From Aspidapion aeneum (lineage: Eukaryota > Arthropoda > Insecta > Coleoptera > Brentidae), in the NCBI GenBank assembly GCA_963576565.1, contig OY755038.1:16314087-16378086 (forward strand): a stretch of 64,000 nucleotides of DNA, in the 5' to 3' direction. Positions within the stretch are counted from its first letter, which is position 1, and every line of letters starts with the position of its first letter. Shown here in pieces: positions 41,104-52,353 of the stretch. The position numbers and the translations under genes were made by a program. The notes beneath the pieces were generated by a model that was not told where the DNA came from, searched no databases, and worked only from the letters and a program-made list of their open reading frames with translations.

Positions 41104-43248
41104 TTAAAAAACATTGTTCTGCAAAAATATAGTAAAAACAATCTTAAAATCGACTTTATTTTTAAAAAAATCAAGTATTCGTGAACCGTCATTCCAACTT
41201 CAATATTTTAAAGACAATCAGCTGTGTCGTGACGTGACCATCAAAAAAAAATCAGCCCCCGATGTGACGTCAACAAAGTGGAGGAACGTGGCCCGTCCGT
41301 TTTGATAGCCCTGGTTCGTATAAAATTAAAGATAAAACTGTCATGGTCTCTAGATAAAAAGATGCTGACTGTAGGTTGACAAAAAAACGCACAGATAAAA
41401 ACAACTCAAAGAATGTCATTTCTCATTTTGTTTTGTTGCTGTAAGTATGCATATGAGGTTGGAAATGTCACAAAAGTGTAACTGCCTATGGCTAGAGTCC
41501 CTGTATGTTGACATATTTGGATATATTAATTAAGGTCACTCATCGTCAAGCAAGCTTTGCTTCGCGGAAATCTATAGCATAAAAAAACGTCTGATCTCCC
41601 ATAAGACCCAATGTAAAATTCAGCCCCGGGAGAACAGCTGATTTTTTCAGGGTCGTGGCTTCTATTTTTTGTTGGCCTTGTACGAACATGACATTTAATT
41701 TTTAATATATTTCTGGTTAGGAAATATGTTTATTTCACGTCAAAGTCACAAAAGTGTAACTGCATATGGCAAGGACAGAAACCAAGGTCTTTATACTTTG
41801 ACAAAGGTTGCTCACAGAATTTGACCAATCATGTGAACTTAGCTGGACGACTGTAGCTAAGTCACCGAGTTGCCGTCAAACAAATGGAGAGGGAGTTTTG
41901 TGTATGGCATATAATGAGTGTAAGGGTTTTTAAATAACACTTTTATGGGAAAAAAAACTATTTAAAATTTTTTTATATAACTTTTGATGATTAGTAAAGA
42001 AAATAATTCTTTAGTGCGCATTTAAATTGTCAATTAAAAAAAACCTCAACCCTCAAAAAACGTGCCTAGAGTATAGTTTTTGCAAAGTCACCTGAAATGC
42101 TCCTAATACGGGGTTCTATCGATTTCATGAAATTTTGCTTCAATCTGCCCTTCAAAAGTTATCCAAATTCATATAAAATCTTCCTGGTATAATTTAAAGG
42201 CGCGCTCTTTGCGGGCCGAGCACTAAGTATATGTTATCTGACCGACCCAGCACAGGTGGGTAGACGGCACCTGATTGGCAGATTTTTTTGAGATGCGCTT
42301 TTAATTGCTTTCAGGTGTTCTTTGCGGGGCCCCTTTAGTCGGCAGTATGCAGAGTTAGAAAATAAATCAGTGTCGTTTCTGTAGGTATAGGAATAGAAAG
42401 TTTTATTATCTATTTTTATTTCTTTAGTTTACGCCATAATTAAAGGAAATAATTTTATTATAATATTATTTTGTCTATAACCGTTTCACTTAACGCCATG
42501 TGGTTTCAAATGCGCGGTGCATTTATGTCTCTTCTTAAAAGGACAAAAAAGATTTTTTCAAAATTTGCAGAACTCTGTCCAAAAAAGTGTTATTTCAAAA
42601 CCGTTACATTAAATTTTTTTCCACAATATTTAATATTTTTATTTCGACATAACTCTGCACCGTCTCCACAGACTTAACGACTTCAGGAAATTTCAATTAT
42701 TTTATAGGTTCCCTTTCTATTAAATACTTTTCTTATAAAATAGTTATTTCAAAACCCTTACATGCTTATTATATGCTATACGCAGAGCTTTCTCTTAAGG
42801 CAACTGGATTGATTGCCATGACATTTCAGTTGGCCAGTCGGGTCTAGAGGCCCTTGATACATTTGACAATTGTTTTACACCAACAATTGTCAAATGTATC
42901 GAGGGCCTCTAGTTGGGTCCAATGACCTTTCATTTTCTGTAGGTAATCTGTGTTAATATATTAAGGCATATTAGGGACTTATTGCAATAACGCCAGGCAA
43001 TAATAGTGCCGGGCACTATTCTGACAGTTTCACATTATAAAAACAGCTGTGTTCTTTCAAAATTAGGCCTGTGTGTATTGTGAGAGCCGGAATTCATAGT
43101 GCCGCCACTATTAATAAAAAATAAAAGACTGAATTTATAAATTCGACTTTGGTATGTCAATTTTGAAATATCAACTATCAGTTTTCAATGCGAAACATAC
43201 AGGGACTCTACCTATGGCAAGGACTATACTTAGACTCAATTCCCTTAC

Positions 43249-43343
43249 CTATTTCTTACTGAACCCCAGTCCAAATCCAATAGCAAATCTGGATGATAAA
43301 GAGGGTTGTGCTGGGGATCACCATTGGTATCCCCATTTGATTG
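43249..43343 (-). CDS. GNPNAT1: Glucosamine-6-phosphate N-acetyltransferase, exon 2
   Basis: Acceptor with a T-run and CAG ends at 43344. In frame with exon 3 it reads QSNGDTNGDPQHNPLYHPDL, LLDLDWGSVRN and AG of an Arg codon before donor GTAAGG at 43248. The LYHPDLLLDLDW motif corresponds to the LFDPSLL..xDW start of animal GNA1 proteins. Length 95 nt (31 codons plus 2). An ATG in another frame (43330 region) does not continue the motif. Identity rests on a short but characteristic motif plus exact phase agreement. Confidence 0.82.
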
Positions 43344-44157
43344 CTGAAAAAAAAAAGACTAATAAATTCAGAAAAACTCCTATACTACTGACGAACATGT
43401 CTAGCTACATATTATCTAAAATAGAAAAAAGAAAAATCAGAAATAATATAGTTATATTTTTTTCCATTAAAAAGAATCTTAGCAATTTTGTTCATGAAAA
43501 CTCACCTAAAAAGATGTATATAAATGTTTTTTTAAATCTTTTGCAACTTATTATGACATAATTTCTACCTTATATAGATATGTCTACCCAAAAAAATCCT
43601 TGAAAATCTTATTTAGTGGGTTTTTAGAAGGTACCTATTTTTTTCAATATTACTAATTTTGTTTCCAATTTGTTTTTCAAGTGAACGTGACGCTATATCA
43701 GCCTTAAAAACAATCTTTTATAAATATCTCAAAAACGAAAGCGCCTACGAAGTTTTTGGTTAGAACACAAATTATTGAGAAAAGTGTAGTCTACTATATT
43801 CCAAAAACCAAGAGTTTTCAAACTGTCAAATAATACATTTTCGGCATTATCTTTTTTGTTCATAGAAAACAATACCTTCTCTAGCCATTGCTGCGCGAAT
43901 TTAGAAGGTAATAAATAAAAAACATTTTTTTAAACTGAAGCTGTAGAAGGCACATAATTTTCAGATAATAATGGGGTATTTTAAAGCTATGGTAACCCAA
44001 AAATTATATAAAACCTACATTATTAAAGCAAAATGTAGAACAGCACAATATTTTCATTTTTGATCACTATTAATATTGGATATTATCTTAAAAATTAATA
44101 TCTGAACAATTGGATAACCTTATCAATTTTTGCAGTTTGTTAGTATTCAGTGTCACA

Positions 44158-45106
44158 CCAATATGTTTTTTGGGGGTCGCGGAAATTTCTTCGAAAAATT
44201 TCTTCGAATTTTTTTGTTCGAACGGTAAATTGTTCGAAAAAATTTTCTTCGAAAGTCATTTTGTTCGAACGGAAATTTGTTCGAAAACATTTTCTTCGAA
44301 CGGAAATTTGTTCGAAAACAGTTTCTTAGAACGGAAATTGGTTCGAAAACATTTTGTTCATTAAAAATAGCAACTGTTTGACTAAGTGGTCTCTTTCTAA
44401 CATATTAAAAAAAAAAAAAAAACTTTCCTGATTTCTTTCGCGGGTTCCTAGCGGGTGTGAAACAAAACTGAACCGAACCGAACTGAACCGAATCGAAGTA
44501 TCGGTTTAGTTCGGTTTGGTTTCACAACCTCTAGGATGCCGGTTCGGTTCGGTTTGATTTCACACCCTCTAGGATCCTGCAAAAGAAGTCAGGAAAGTTT
44601 TTTTTTTTTTTAAATATGTTAGAAAGAGACCCCTAGTCAAACATTTGCTGTTTTTAATGAACAAAATGTTTTCGAACGAAATTCCGTTCGAAGAAAACGT
44701 TTTCGAACAAATTTCCGTTTGAACAAATTTTTTTCGAACAAATTTCCGTGTGAACCAAATTTTTTCGAACAAATTTTCGTTTGAACAAAATGTTTTCGAA
44801 CAAATTTTCGTTCGAACAAAATGTTTTCGAACAAAATGTTTTCGAACTAATTTCTGTTTAAACAAAATGTTTTTGAACAAATTTCCGTTCGAAGTAAATG
44901 TTTTCGAACCAATTTACGTTCGAAGAAACTGTTTTCGAATAAATTTCCGTTCGAAGAAACTGTTCTCAAACAAATTTCCGTTCGAAGAAACTGTTTTCGA
45001 ACAAATCTCTATTCGAAGAAAATGTTTTCGAACTCTTGCTTTCAAAAAAATGGGTTTCGAACAACGTGTTTTGGAACAAAGTTCCGCGACCCGTTTTTTG
45101 GGGTGA
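44158..45106. mobile_element. Foldback element with TTCGAACGGAAATTTG minisatellite arms
   Basis: Left end contains TTTTTTGGGGGTCGCGGAA and right end TTCCGCGACCCGTTTTTTGG. Both arms consist of a ~20-22-bp unit such as TTCGAACGGAAATTTG plus TTCGAAAACA (left 44190-44365; right, inverted, 44660-45080, about 20 units). The centre 44366-44640 is itself an inverted repeat with AAACTTTCCTGA, GGGTGTGAAA and degenerate GAACC pentamers. ORFs rich in FVRKHF/CSKTF are repeat translations. It lies in GNPNAT1 intron 1. Confidence 0.85.
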
Positions 45107-45668
45107 TAAAGAAAGAAATCTTGAACAGTCATCAAAAGTAATTAACTGGCCCAAAGCTAAACAATATAAAAAAAATTTATGTCTATAAAATTCCTATGTA
45201 AAATATTGAACACATTAAATTTTTCAAATGCGCTGCTGATTAAATTAATTAAAACATAGATAAAATACAGAAGGTCGGTATATATATGTAGATAATTAAG
45301 CTAAAGTTTGAATTCCAAAAATGCAAAATGGTTGGGTAGATATTTTTGTTATTTTGCTGTGAAATAACATAGGATAAAATAATGTAGGTATCATTTTAAA
45401 TACTTAATTTTTGCAAAGAAAACGTGACGTTTTAAATAAATTTACTTAAACAATCTTTTGATAAAAGTAATCCATTAATCTGTCTTTACAAGTAAACAGA
45501 TTCATTCCAAAAATATTAATTTTTGAGTCTAATCTTTAAATTTCAATCACAATATTCACATCAATAATAAAATTGTCATTTTAGAAAATGTTATTAACAT
45601 AATCAAAAAATATATCAATCATTGTTTCGAAAAAATTGGCTGTTGAGGAGGATTATCTATTTATTTTT

Positions 45669-46417
45669 ACCTTCCTAGCCCGTGCAGCAATGGCTAGAGA
45701 AGGTATTATTTTTGATGATTTTTTTTTGAGATAAGAGAGAAAATTTGGTGATAGGGTTATCCGAGGGGTGGGACACTCCTTAAATAAGTGTACAAATTTG
45801 GTAAAAGTATTTAATAAATATATTTAAATAGCTTTTAAATACTTCTAAATACTTCTAAATACATTTAAATACCTTTAAATACTTTTAAATATTTTTAAAT
45901 ACTTTTAAATACTTTTAAATACTTTTAAATACTTTTAAATACTTTTAAATACTTTTAAATACTATTAAATACACTTAAATACCTTTAAATACTTCAAAAT
46001 ACAATTAAATACCTTTAAATCCCAAATAAATACAGTATTTAACTTAAATACTTAAATAGGCGTACAAATTTTTATGAGTGTCTCACCCCTCGGGGTTATC
46101 TTAGTAATATCGTCGTCACGTTTGTCTGTAACACGATAGCTCCTAAACCGCGGAACCGATTTTCAAGAAATTTTCATGTAAAATAGAGTATTATACTGTA
46201 AAGAGCTGATTAGATTTGGTAAAAATCCACTAATACTAATGAGCTTTTTGACAGTTTAAAAATTCAAAATATGCTAACTTCTTAACGGCGCGGCGCATTG
46301 CATCAATTACTAAAAACTTCGTAGGGGCTTCCGTTTTTTAGATATTTACAAAAACTCTTTTCAAGGCTGATATATAGCGTGTAGTTCACTTGGAGTGTGT
46401 TAATAGGCTAGGAAGGT
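45669..46417. mobile_element. Short-TIR element containing a 10-bp minisatellite
   Basis: ACCTTCCTAGCC (45669-45680) and GGCTAGGAAGGT (46406-46417) are inverse. The left side shares GCAGCAATGGCTAGAGAAGG with 4601-4620. The right side has TGTCTGTAACACGATAGCTC and GAACCGATTTTCAAGAAATT, wording typical of dispersed insect repeats. About 749 bp with no ORF. Confidence 0.65.
45812..46040 (+). repeat. Minisatellite, 10-bp unit ACTTTTAAAT, about 22 copies
   Basis: Units (A)CTTTTAAATA repeat with occasional C/A substitutions; the central block 45890-45960 is nearly perfect. Confidence 0.92.
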
Positions 46418-46419
46418 AT

Positions 46420-48640
46420 CACATCCATTATGGATCCATTTATTAATTTTTCTGAACCTACAGTAAATTTGGATAATAAAGTAAAACATAATATTTTTAA
46501 AATTTTTACTTTAAATTTGGAAAAAACAAAATATTGCTCCAACTAAGGGGGGAGAGGGGTTAACCACCAAAAATAATTAATAAATGGTAAACTAACTTAT
46601 GGTAGGTACGGCTGGAATAACAGCATGTTTTTTTTTCATTTACTAAATCAAAAAATCAACATTTTTAAGTTAAAAGTTAAAAGTGGCACAGCTTACATAA
46701 AGATTGACCACCGCTGGCCTATAGGTAGAGGTATGGCTATTTAGACCTAAATAAAACTGTTTATGAGCAAACATTGCATTCTGGAAAATATGTTTTATAA
46801 AAAATACAAATAAAGTCCATATCGGCGAGATGAGACCTGTAAAAATTTTTGTCTATAATGAAAACACATTCTTTTCTTGAATAAATTGTTTTACCTTAAA
46901 ATAATTTGTTTTAAAATAAAATATTTATTTTTAGTTCAATGCAGTGTTTAGTCTTGAAATGAGACTTTATTTTTCTTCTTTAATTGTTTTGTTTCAGTAT
47001 ATTCCATTTTGTAACAAAGCAAATTGTCTTCATATAAGTAATAATTTGCTTCCAGTGAAAATGGTGCCTTAGATTAATTCAGTTCCAATTTATAATAAAA
47101 CAATTTCTGTTTCACATTAAAATAAAAGGCAAGACATTTTTTGTGCTAAGTCAAGAAAATATTCTCTTGGTCAATAGAAAAGCACAAATTATTTTACTTC
47201 AAAGCAATTTGCTTTGATCTAAGACAATTTTTTTTACTGTGTACAGTACCTGCCAAAAGTCAAGAAATATTAGCCCATTTTTGCATATTAGGTTCATTAG
47301 TTTGTGAGTGTGTGGTTTGGTTTAAGCACTATGGGGAACTGACTATCAAAGTTCATCTTGAGGTAGCATTCACTGTTTCAGCTGGAACTTGATTTCAGTG
47401 TATGAATTCTTGAATGGGTGAGAAGGAGTACTCCCTCAAAATCGGGTAAAATCTCAAACTCTTGATTTCTGGATCTCTATTGGTCCTGACATGGGGAGAT
47501 GTTCATGCTCACTCTCACTTGTTTCAAGAATCCATACACAGAGAGCAAAGACTGTTTGGGAGAAAGATCTCCCTACACACTGTAGCATAGTTTTCTTTTT
47601 TTAGGAATATATCAAATTAGTTACTAAACTTATTTTGTATATTGTTTTCATTTCTTAATTAGTTGAGACAGGAATTTACATTTAATAGTGCTTGCAGTAA
47701 ATAAAACATATTCAATCATTACTTAACATAACCTAACTGTTTCATATCATTAAACAATCTTTTAAACACATTTCATTGGAAAGACCGAGGGGAAGACTGT
47801 GCTATCTAGAAGGCAAATGGTGAGACTATGCAAGTAAAAGGTTACAAGAACATTGATCATTTATTAATTAATAAATTGGTCAATTACTGGGCTCTGGCCA
47901 ATTACTGGGTAACTGACCCCACATATTTTAAACAAGTCTTAATAGTAAATGTTCCTATAAAATCATGTCATTTGTAATACAATGTAAGCAAAAAATATCT
48001 TAGGTACTTAGAACACTATGCATTGTTTTTAAAAACCAGATTTATATCAAAGTAAAATCAGAATCAAAGTTCATTACCTTTGGGTTGGGTCATAATATGT
48101 ATGTACCATGACCATTGCAATATGGGGAAATAATTTTAAAGGCCAACAACTAAGTAATTAATACCAGTATTTTTTTAAATTTTATATATTGTTACAAAGT
48201 AACTGAAAGGGACATGGCAATGTATTTGGTGTATGGTCAACTAAGGCTGTACTCTTTCTTTCTTGACTTCTACCAATGTATTATGTTCTGTGTATCTCAA
48301 GGGGTGATTAGCTGCCCACAGAAGGTATACAAAATTTGTCTACAAGGCACTATGCACAATGCTACAATACACTACAGGACCAAGAAAATATTTAAGTCTT
48401 GTAGGATGGTGTACAGTGTAGGTATTTGATGTTGCTGTAATTTTTTGTTTGCCAGTGTGTTTTTTTTATATAACATGGCTAAAAAAACAATGCAAAGGAT
48501 GTAAATTACTAGCAGATTTCCTGGCTTAAGTTTCTCTTGTCTTTAAGATAGTTGAGTGAAAACAATACAAACATGTGTCTTAACAAACAATATGATTTTT
48601 TTAATTAAAAAAAAAGAAAAATTTGAAATAAATTAGTTTT
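46420..48640. other. GNPNAT1 intron 1, right part; one dispersed repeat
   Basis: A block at 47150-47245 (CAATAGAAAAGCACAAATTA, TTTTACTTCAAAGCAATTTG, CTTTGATCT, TTTTTTTACTGTGTAC) recurs at 61790-61878. Otherwise no exon or structured RNA recognised. A 71-codon ORF at 48214-48429 is not recognised. Confidence 0.5.
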
Positions 48641-48647
48641 TACTTAC

Positions 48648-48665
48648 CGCTCCTGAAATTCCCAT
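48648..48665 (-). CDS. GNPNAT1: Glucosamine-6-phosphate N-acetyltransferase, candidate first exon
   Basis: ATG GGA ATT TCA GGA GCG (MGISGA) lies directly before a strong GTAAGT donor. It ends in phase 0, as exon 2 requires. With this exon the coding total is 609 nt (202 residues plus stop), near the ~184-200 of animal GNA1. The exon is tiny and has no family signature, so another start exon is possible. The 5' UTR would extend into 48666-48800; no TATA box is evident. Confidence 0.5.
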
Positions 48666-48669
48666 GATA

Positions 48670-49385
48670 CACTTAGTAATTATAAAAGTAAACTAATTAA
48701 CAATTCATAATAAATAGAGAGGCAATCCCAAAGAACAAACCTTGAAATACCTTTTCACTTTCACAAAATCTGTTTTATTGACATTTTTGAATTTTTGATT
48801 TTGCCAACATTTCACTTTTCCCCTCCATTAATTTGTTTACTTTTGAGAAGGCAGCTGATTTTCTTCCTAATCACTTGAGCTACTTACTGAGGTCAATCCA
48901 CCAAGAGAAGGGAGGCAAAAAGATACGGTAGGTCGTTCGCACAGATGAAAAACCGAAAAACTTGTGAGTTTTAGCGGCCATTTGCACTAGCATCGCTTAG
49001 GTGTCACCTAACTTTAGGTTAGGGCGAGTTTTGTTTGATCTTATTCTTAGGTCTCCCTAAACTACCTTAGGTGAACCCATGGACATCAGCTTATGGTGAA
49101 CCCTAAATCCAGGGATTCTTTTTTGACCCCCTGATTGAAGAGAATGTAAAAATATGCCATAAAATAAATTTATACGAAGTAGTGCAGATCCTACAGCAAG
49201 CCAGAGGGAAACTTCTGAATTTTTCACTTCTATGTTTTTAAACCCCTCCTTTTTATCACACAACTTTTTTATCCATCAGGCTTGTTCTAGTGACGAGCAA
49301 CAACTGCTTATTTTTTAAACAGCAGTTCATACCTACAATGCCGCTTTTGCCAAAAATAGGGACTTTGAAATAGTTGCTTTTTAAT
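48670..49385. other. Presumed GNPNAT1 promoter-side sequence
   Basis: Nothing decisive. Around 48985-49075 there is GC-richer sequence with several CTTAGGT/ACCTAA motifs (GCTTAGGTGTCACCTAAC and ACCTTAGGTGAACC), possibly a small inverted repeat. No exon recognised. Confidence 0.35.
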
Positions 49386-49387
49386 AA

Positions 49388-49507
49388 GGGCTGTCCTTAA
49401 ATTACGAAACGCACTAGGGTGGGAGGGGTCTGGCCATGCGTTACACTCAATGATTTTTTAATGTAATTTTTGTGCATTTTTGCGTTACGTAATTTAAGGA
49501 AGTTCCC
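49388..49507. mobile_element. Small MITE with (G)TCCTTAAATTACG ends
   Basis: TGTCCTTAAATTACGAAACG at the left is matched by TTACGTAATTTAAGGA at the right; GGTCTGGCCATGCGTTACAC lies inside. This 120-bp repeat type is widespread in insect genomes. Confidence 0.65.
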
Positions 49508-50272
49508 TAAGAGGGTTTTCACATGCTCCGAAACAATTTGGGGACAAAAAAAAAGGTGCTCACCTAGTAATTTCCCAACGACGCGACACACCAAACCCTA
49601 ATCTTCCAACTGGATTTCCTATATATTGTAAGCTGCTATTGCAAAAGTAGAAGGCAGTGTATATTCAATAGTTAAAAAATGTGGATAGCTTTTTAAAACA
49701 TTGTAGGTAGGTATATCGGTAACTATCGTCACCCTAATTCTGGAATGTCGTAAGTTGGCATTTTATTCAAAAAATGATATTTTAATTTAGCTTCCTAGTC
49801 CTCCATTCGGGAGGTCAATATATCGGTATTATTAACCTAACTTGCCCAAGCAAAAATTATCCTATACTAGCTGTCTCCTGTTGTCATTGCCACGTTTTTC
49901 CCCTTTGGAAATATGGCAACCCTAGTCACAGAAAAAAAATTCGGGGCGGGTGAAAAAATTCCAATAAATATTTGCATATTGCGCAATTTTCTTTCTTATT
50001 GATGTTGCTGAGAAATCTGTTTTAACGCACTTTTTCGACTATTTCGAGGGGGATTGAACCCCCTTAATCCTCCCGAGGTACGGCCTTGTAGAACCTATTG
50101 CGTTATGCAAGGCAAATTTGGTTCGGTACAATTTAATTAAAACACCGAAATCATCATCGAACGCCACTGGTCAAAATAAAAAAACATACACAAAGTGTGT
50201 CAAACTGTCATCATTATTGATTTTCCAGTATTTATCTACACTTAATCTGTTTTTTCGTCACTCCACGCGTAC

Positions 50273-50724
50273 GTAGGTGAGTTTAAAACCGTTTTTAAAA
50301 TGTCCATTTTGGACCTGGGGGACGTTTTAAAAATGCCTGTTTCAAAGTTTGAAAAACGTCCGTGGAACGTTTTTTTAGATCTTTTTCACATTTTTTAAAC
50401 TTCTCCACAGAGCGTTTTAAAAAGGTTTTTTTTACGTTTACCGAATTTCATTTTATATATCTTCTGAAAGTTTGGGGATGTTAAAAAATATGCCAGAAAC
50501 GTTTAAATACGTGTTCCGGAAAAGTTTTTGAATACCAAAGTTTGCGAAAGGCATAAAAACGAAAAACGTTCTGCGGGGACGTTTTAGAAACCTAAAAAAT
50601 ACCAAGAAAGATTTTCTAGGGACGTTCCAAAAAAGTTTTTCGGACAACGATGTCCTTAAACGTTGTTGAATTCTCCCTTGGGACTAAAATGGACGTTTTA
50701 AAAACGTCTTTAAAACGTACCTAC
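50273..50724. mobile_element. MITE rich in AACGTTTT/AAAACGTC repeats
   Basis: GTAGGTGAGTTTAAAACCGT then TTTTAAAATGTCCATTTTGG at the left; the right end inverted reads GTAGGTACGTTTTAAAGACG then TTTTTAAAACGTCCATTTT. Many short internal (G)GACGTTTT motifs occur. About 450 bp, no ORF. Confidence 0.65.
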
Positions 50725-51317
50725 CTCTCTTACTCTAGGGTATTTTATTAGGGTTTTTTTGCATTTAAGGATCTTTTATTAAATTATGAAAAATAATAAA
50801 ACCAACTACAAATTTTAACAAATTTCGACAATTTAATAAGCTCTTCTTTTGTATTTAGGTACTTACACATTACAAAAAAATCTTATTTTAATTAAATAGA
50901 TACTTATTCTTTACAGTTTCATTAAAATTATAGTTACATAAGTTAGCACAATTATAGTTACATAAGAAAGACTTTTAACTAACTTGTCGACATAATTATT
51001 TAGATCCTATAAGTTTACTATTAAATTAATTGTTCAATCACAAACTTACTTCATGATACGCAGCTTAAGGATGTGCGTTTTAGGTACGAGGACTACCACT
51101 TTTAAAAGTTAACTGCTTTATTTTTACAAGGATTCAAGAAGAAGAAATCGAGTCAACTTCTAACATTGGTCCGAACATAAACTGAATATACCATATCTGC
51201 TGTTTAATTTATTTTCTATATTTATAAAAACTATAGGTATAAATTTAATTTAATCTAAGTGATTTTATACATAGCTATAGATATCAAAAAATAACAAACA
51301 AACATTTTATTATCCTA

Positions 51318-51822
51318 AAGGCGTCTACGCACTACGTGGAACGTGCCAAGTTACTTGGCACATAGTACGTGTCAAGCCCCAAGTCTCGTCCAAGTAAATT
51401 CTACACACTACATGCCTACTTGAGAATGCTAGATAATCGACTTGCGGCCTTTGATTTGCTCCTATTTTCCACCAACAAGAAGTTTGGTAGCATTCTCAAT
51501 TTTTGTTGGCAAGATGTAGATGATGACACTTTTGAAGGCATGTGCCATCACTTCTGCCAGGGGCATAATAGGCAGCAGTACGATTTTCCAATGTATGACC
51601 TGATGTTAAACGTGTGCCTCAAGAATTGTACTGGTATTATAGGTCATATTAACCTAAAGACTAAATCATTAAGCAAATTGACCTTTAACTGACTTTACTT
51701 GACTGACATTTAACTATTGCTTCTTGGTGTATGTGGGAAGTGCAAATAACTATTCAAGTCTGTGCGAGTCGCAGTACGTGCAAAGTACTTGGCAAGTAGC
51801 TCGTAGTGAGTGAAAAGCCTGC
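51318..51822. mobile_element. Inverted-repeat element with an unassigned 107-codon ORF
   Basis: The left end (GCGTCTACGCACTACG, then CCAAGTTACTTGGCA) and right end (TGCAAAGTACTTGGCAAGTA, then CGTAGTGAGTGAAAAGC) are diverged inverse repeats. The + strand ORF 51369-51692 (contains DNRLAAFDLLLFSTNKKFGS, FCWQDVDDDTFEGMCHHFCQ) is not recognised. It reads like a protein remnant rather than noise, possibly a transposase fragment. Confidence 0.45.
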
Positions 51823-52297
51823 TTAACATAGGAACCTAAAACTTAGGTAGTACCTATAGTATTATTTTATATAAACGTGAGTTTCCCTTTTTTATTTGTA
51901 ATTTTTTTACAGAAAATAAAACGTCTTCTTTTTATATACAGTCTTCCAAATTTGCTTTTGGATGGACTTTCGGGAGGATATTTATAAGCACAGACAAATA
52001 TTAACTTAAGTGAAGAATCCATAAATAGGTATTAAATTAAAAATAAACGACATTATAAAATTACATGACTTTTTGACCGTATACACAAAAAAGTCGATGT
52101 AATACTAAAGTTGTGTACTTTTTTACATGCTTTTAAAAACAAACTCTATCCCAGATACAAACCAAAATTAAATATAAAAAAAAAATTAAAAAAATTGCTT
52201 TTTGAAGGGTTAAATAGTACCTGTTAGACTAAATTTCCTGAAATTTACATTGGCAAAAAGTAGTTCTGTAGTGTCAAAAAAGTGTTTACCTTCTCGC

Positions 52298-52353
52298 GTG
52301 CGGTAAAGTAATTACTTTACCGCACACTGTGCGGTAAAGTTACTTTACCGCAC
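52298..52353. repeat. Two adjacent perfect palindromes GTGCGGTAAAGT...ACTTTACCGCAC
   Basis: 52298-52325 is a 28-bp perfect palindrome (GTGCGGTAAAGTAA and its inverse). Three bases later 52329-52353 is a 25-bp palindrome of the same half-site with a one-base centre. Related half-sites GTGCGGTAAAGTATCACTTT and ATGCGGAAAGTATCTTTACC occur at 52507-52527 and 52583-52602. Confidence 0.9.

Larger units (their letters stand above)
40075..41313 (+). mobile_element. MITE family A, copy A4 (split by A5)
   Basis: Outer ends CAAGGCC and GATAGCCCTG with an exact 7-bp duplication GTTCGTA (40068-40074 and 41314-41320). The left part is 40075-40375. The right part 40979-41313 contains a (TA)40 expansion. Copy A5 sits inside. 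Only its left end, up to about position 40194, is repeated in the other palindrome arm (41561-41680). Confidence 0.85.
38587..43196. repeat. Large palindrome filling GNPNAT1 intron 2
   Basis: Left arm 38587-40194 (1,608 bp) and right arm 41561-43196 (1,636 bp) are inverse copies with scattered substitutions and one ~30-bp indel (the right arm has GGGGCCCCTTTAGTCGGCAG-type sequence absent on the left). The spacer is 40195-41560. Identical 68-codon frames at 39106-39312 (-) and 42471-42677 (+) reflect the same text on both arms. The right arm ends 52 bp from GNPNAT1 exon 2 and the left arm 100 bp from exon 3. It could be a real inverted duplication or an assembly artefact. Confidence 0.92.

Noticed and set aside
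39106..42677. Identical 68-codon ORFs on opposite strands
   Set aside because: They are the two arms of the palindrome; the sequence is low in coding character and does not match a known protein.
43154..43561. 135-codon + strand ORF
   Set aside because: It runs across the palindrome edge and antisense to GNPNAT1 exon 2.
44110..45154. Several overlapping FVRKHF/CSKTF/NKFPFE frames
   Set aside because: Repeat translations of the TTCGAA minisatellite arms, open on both strands.
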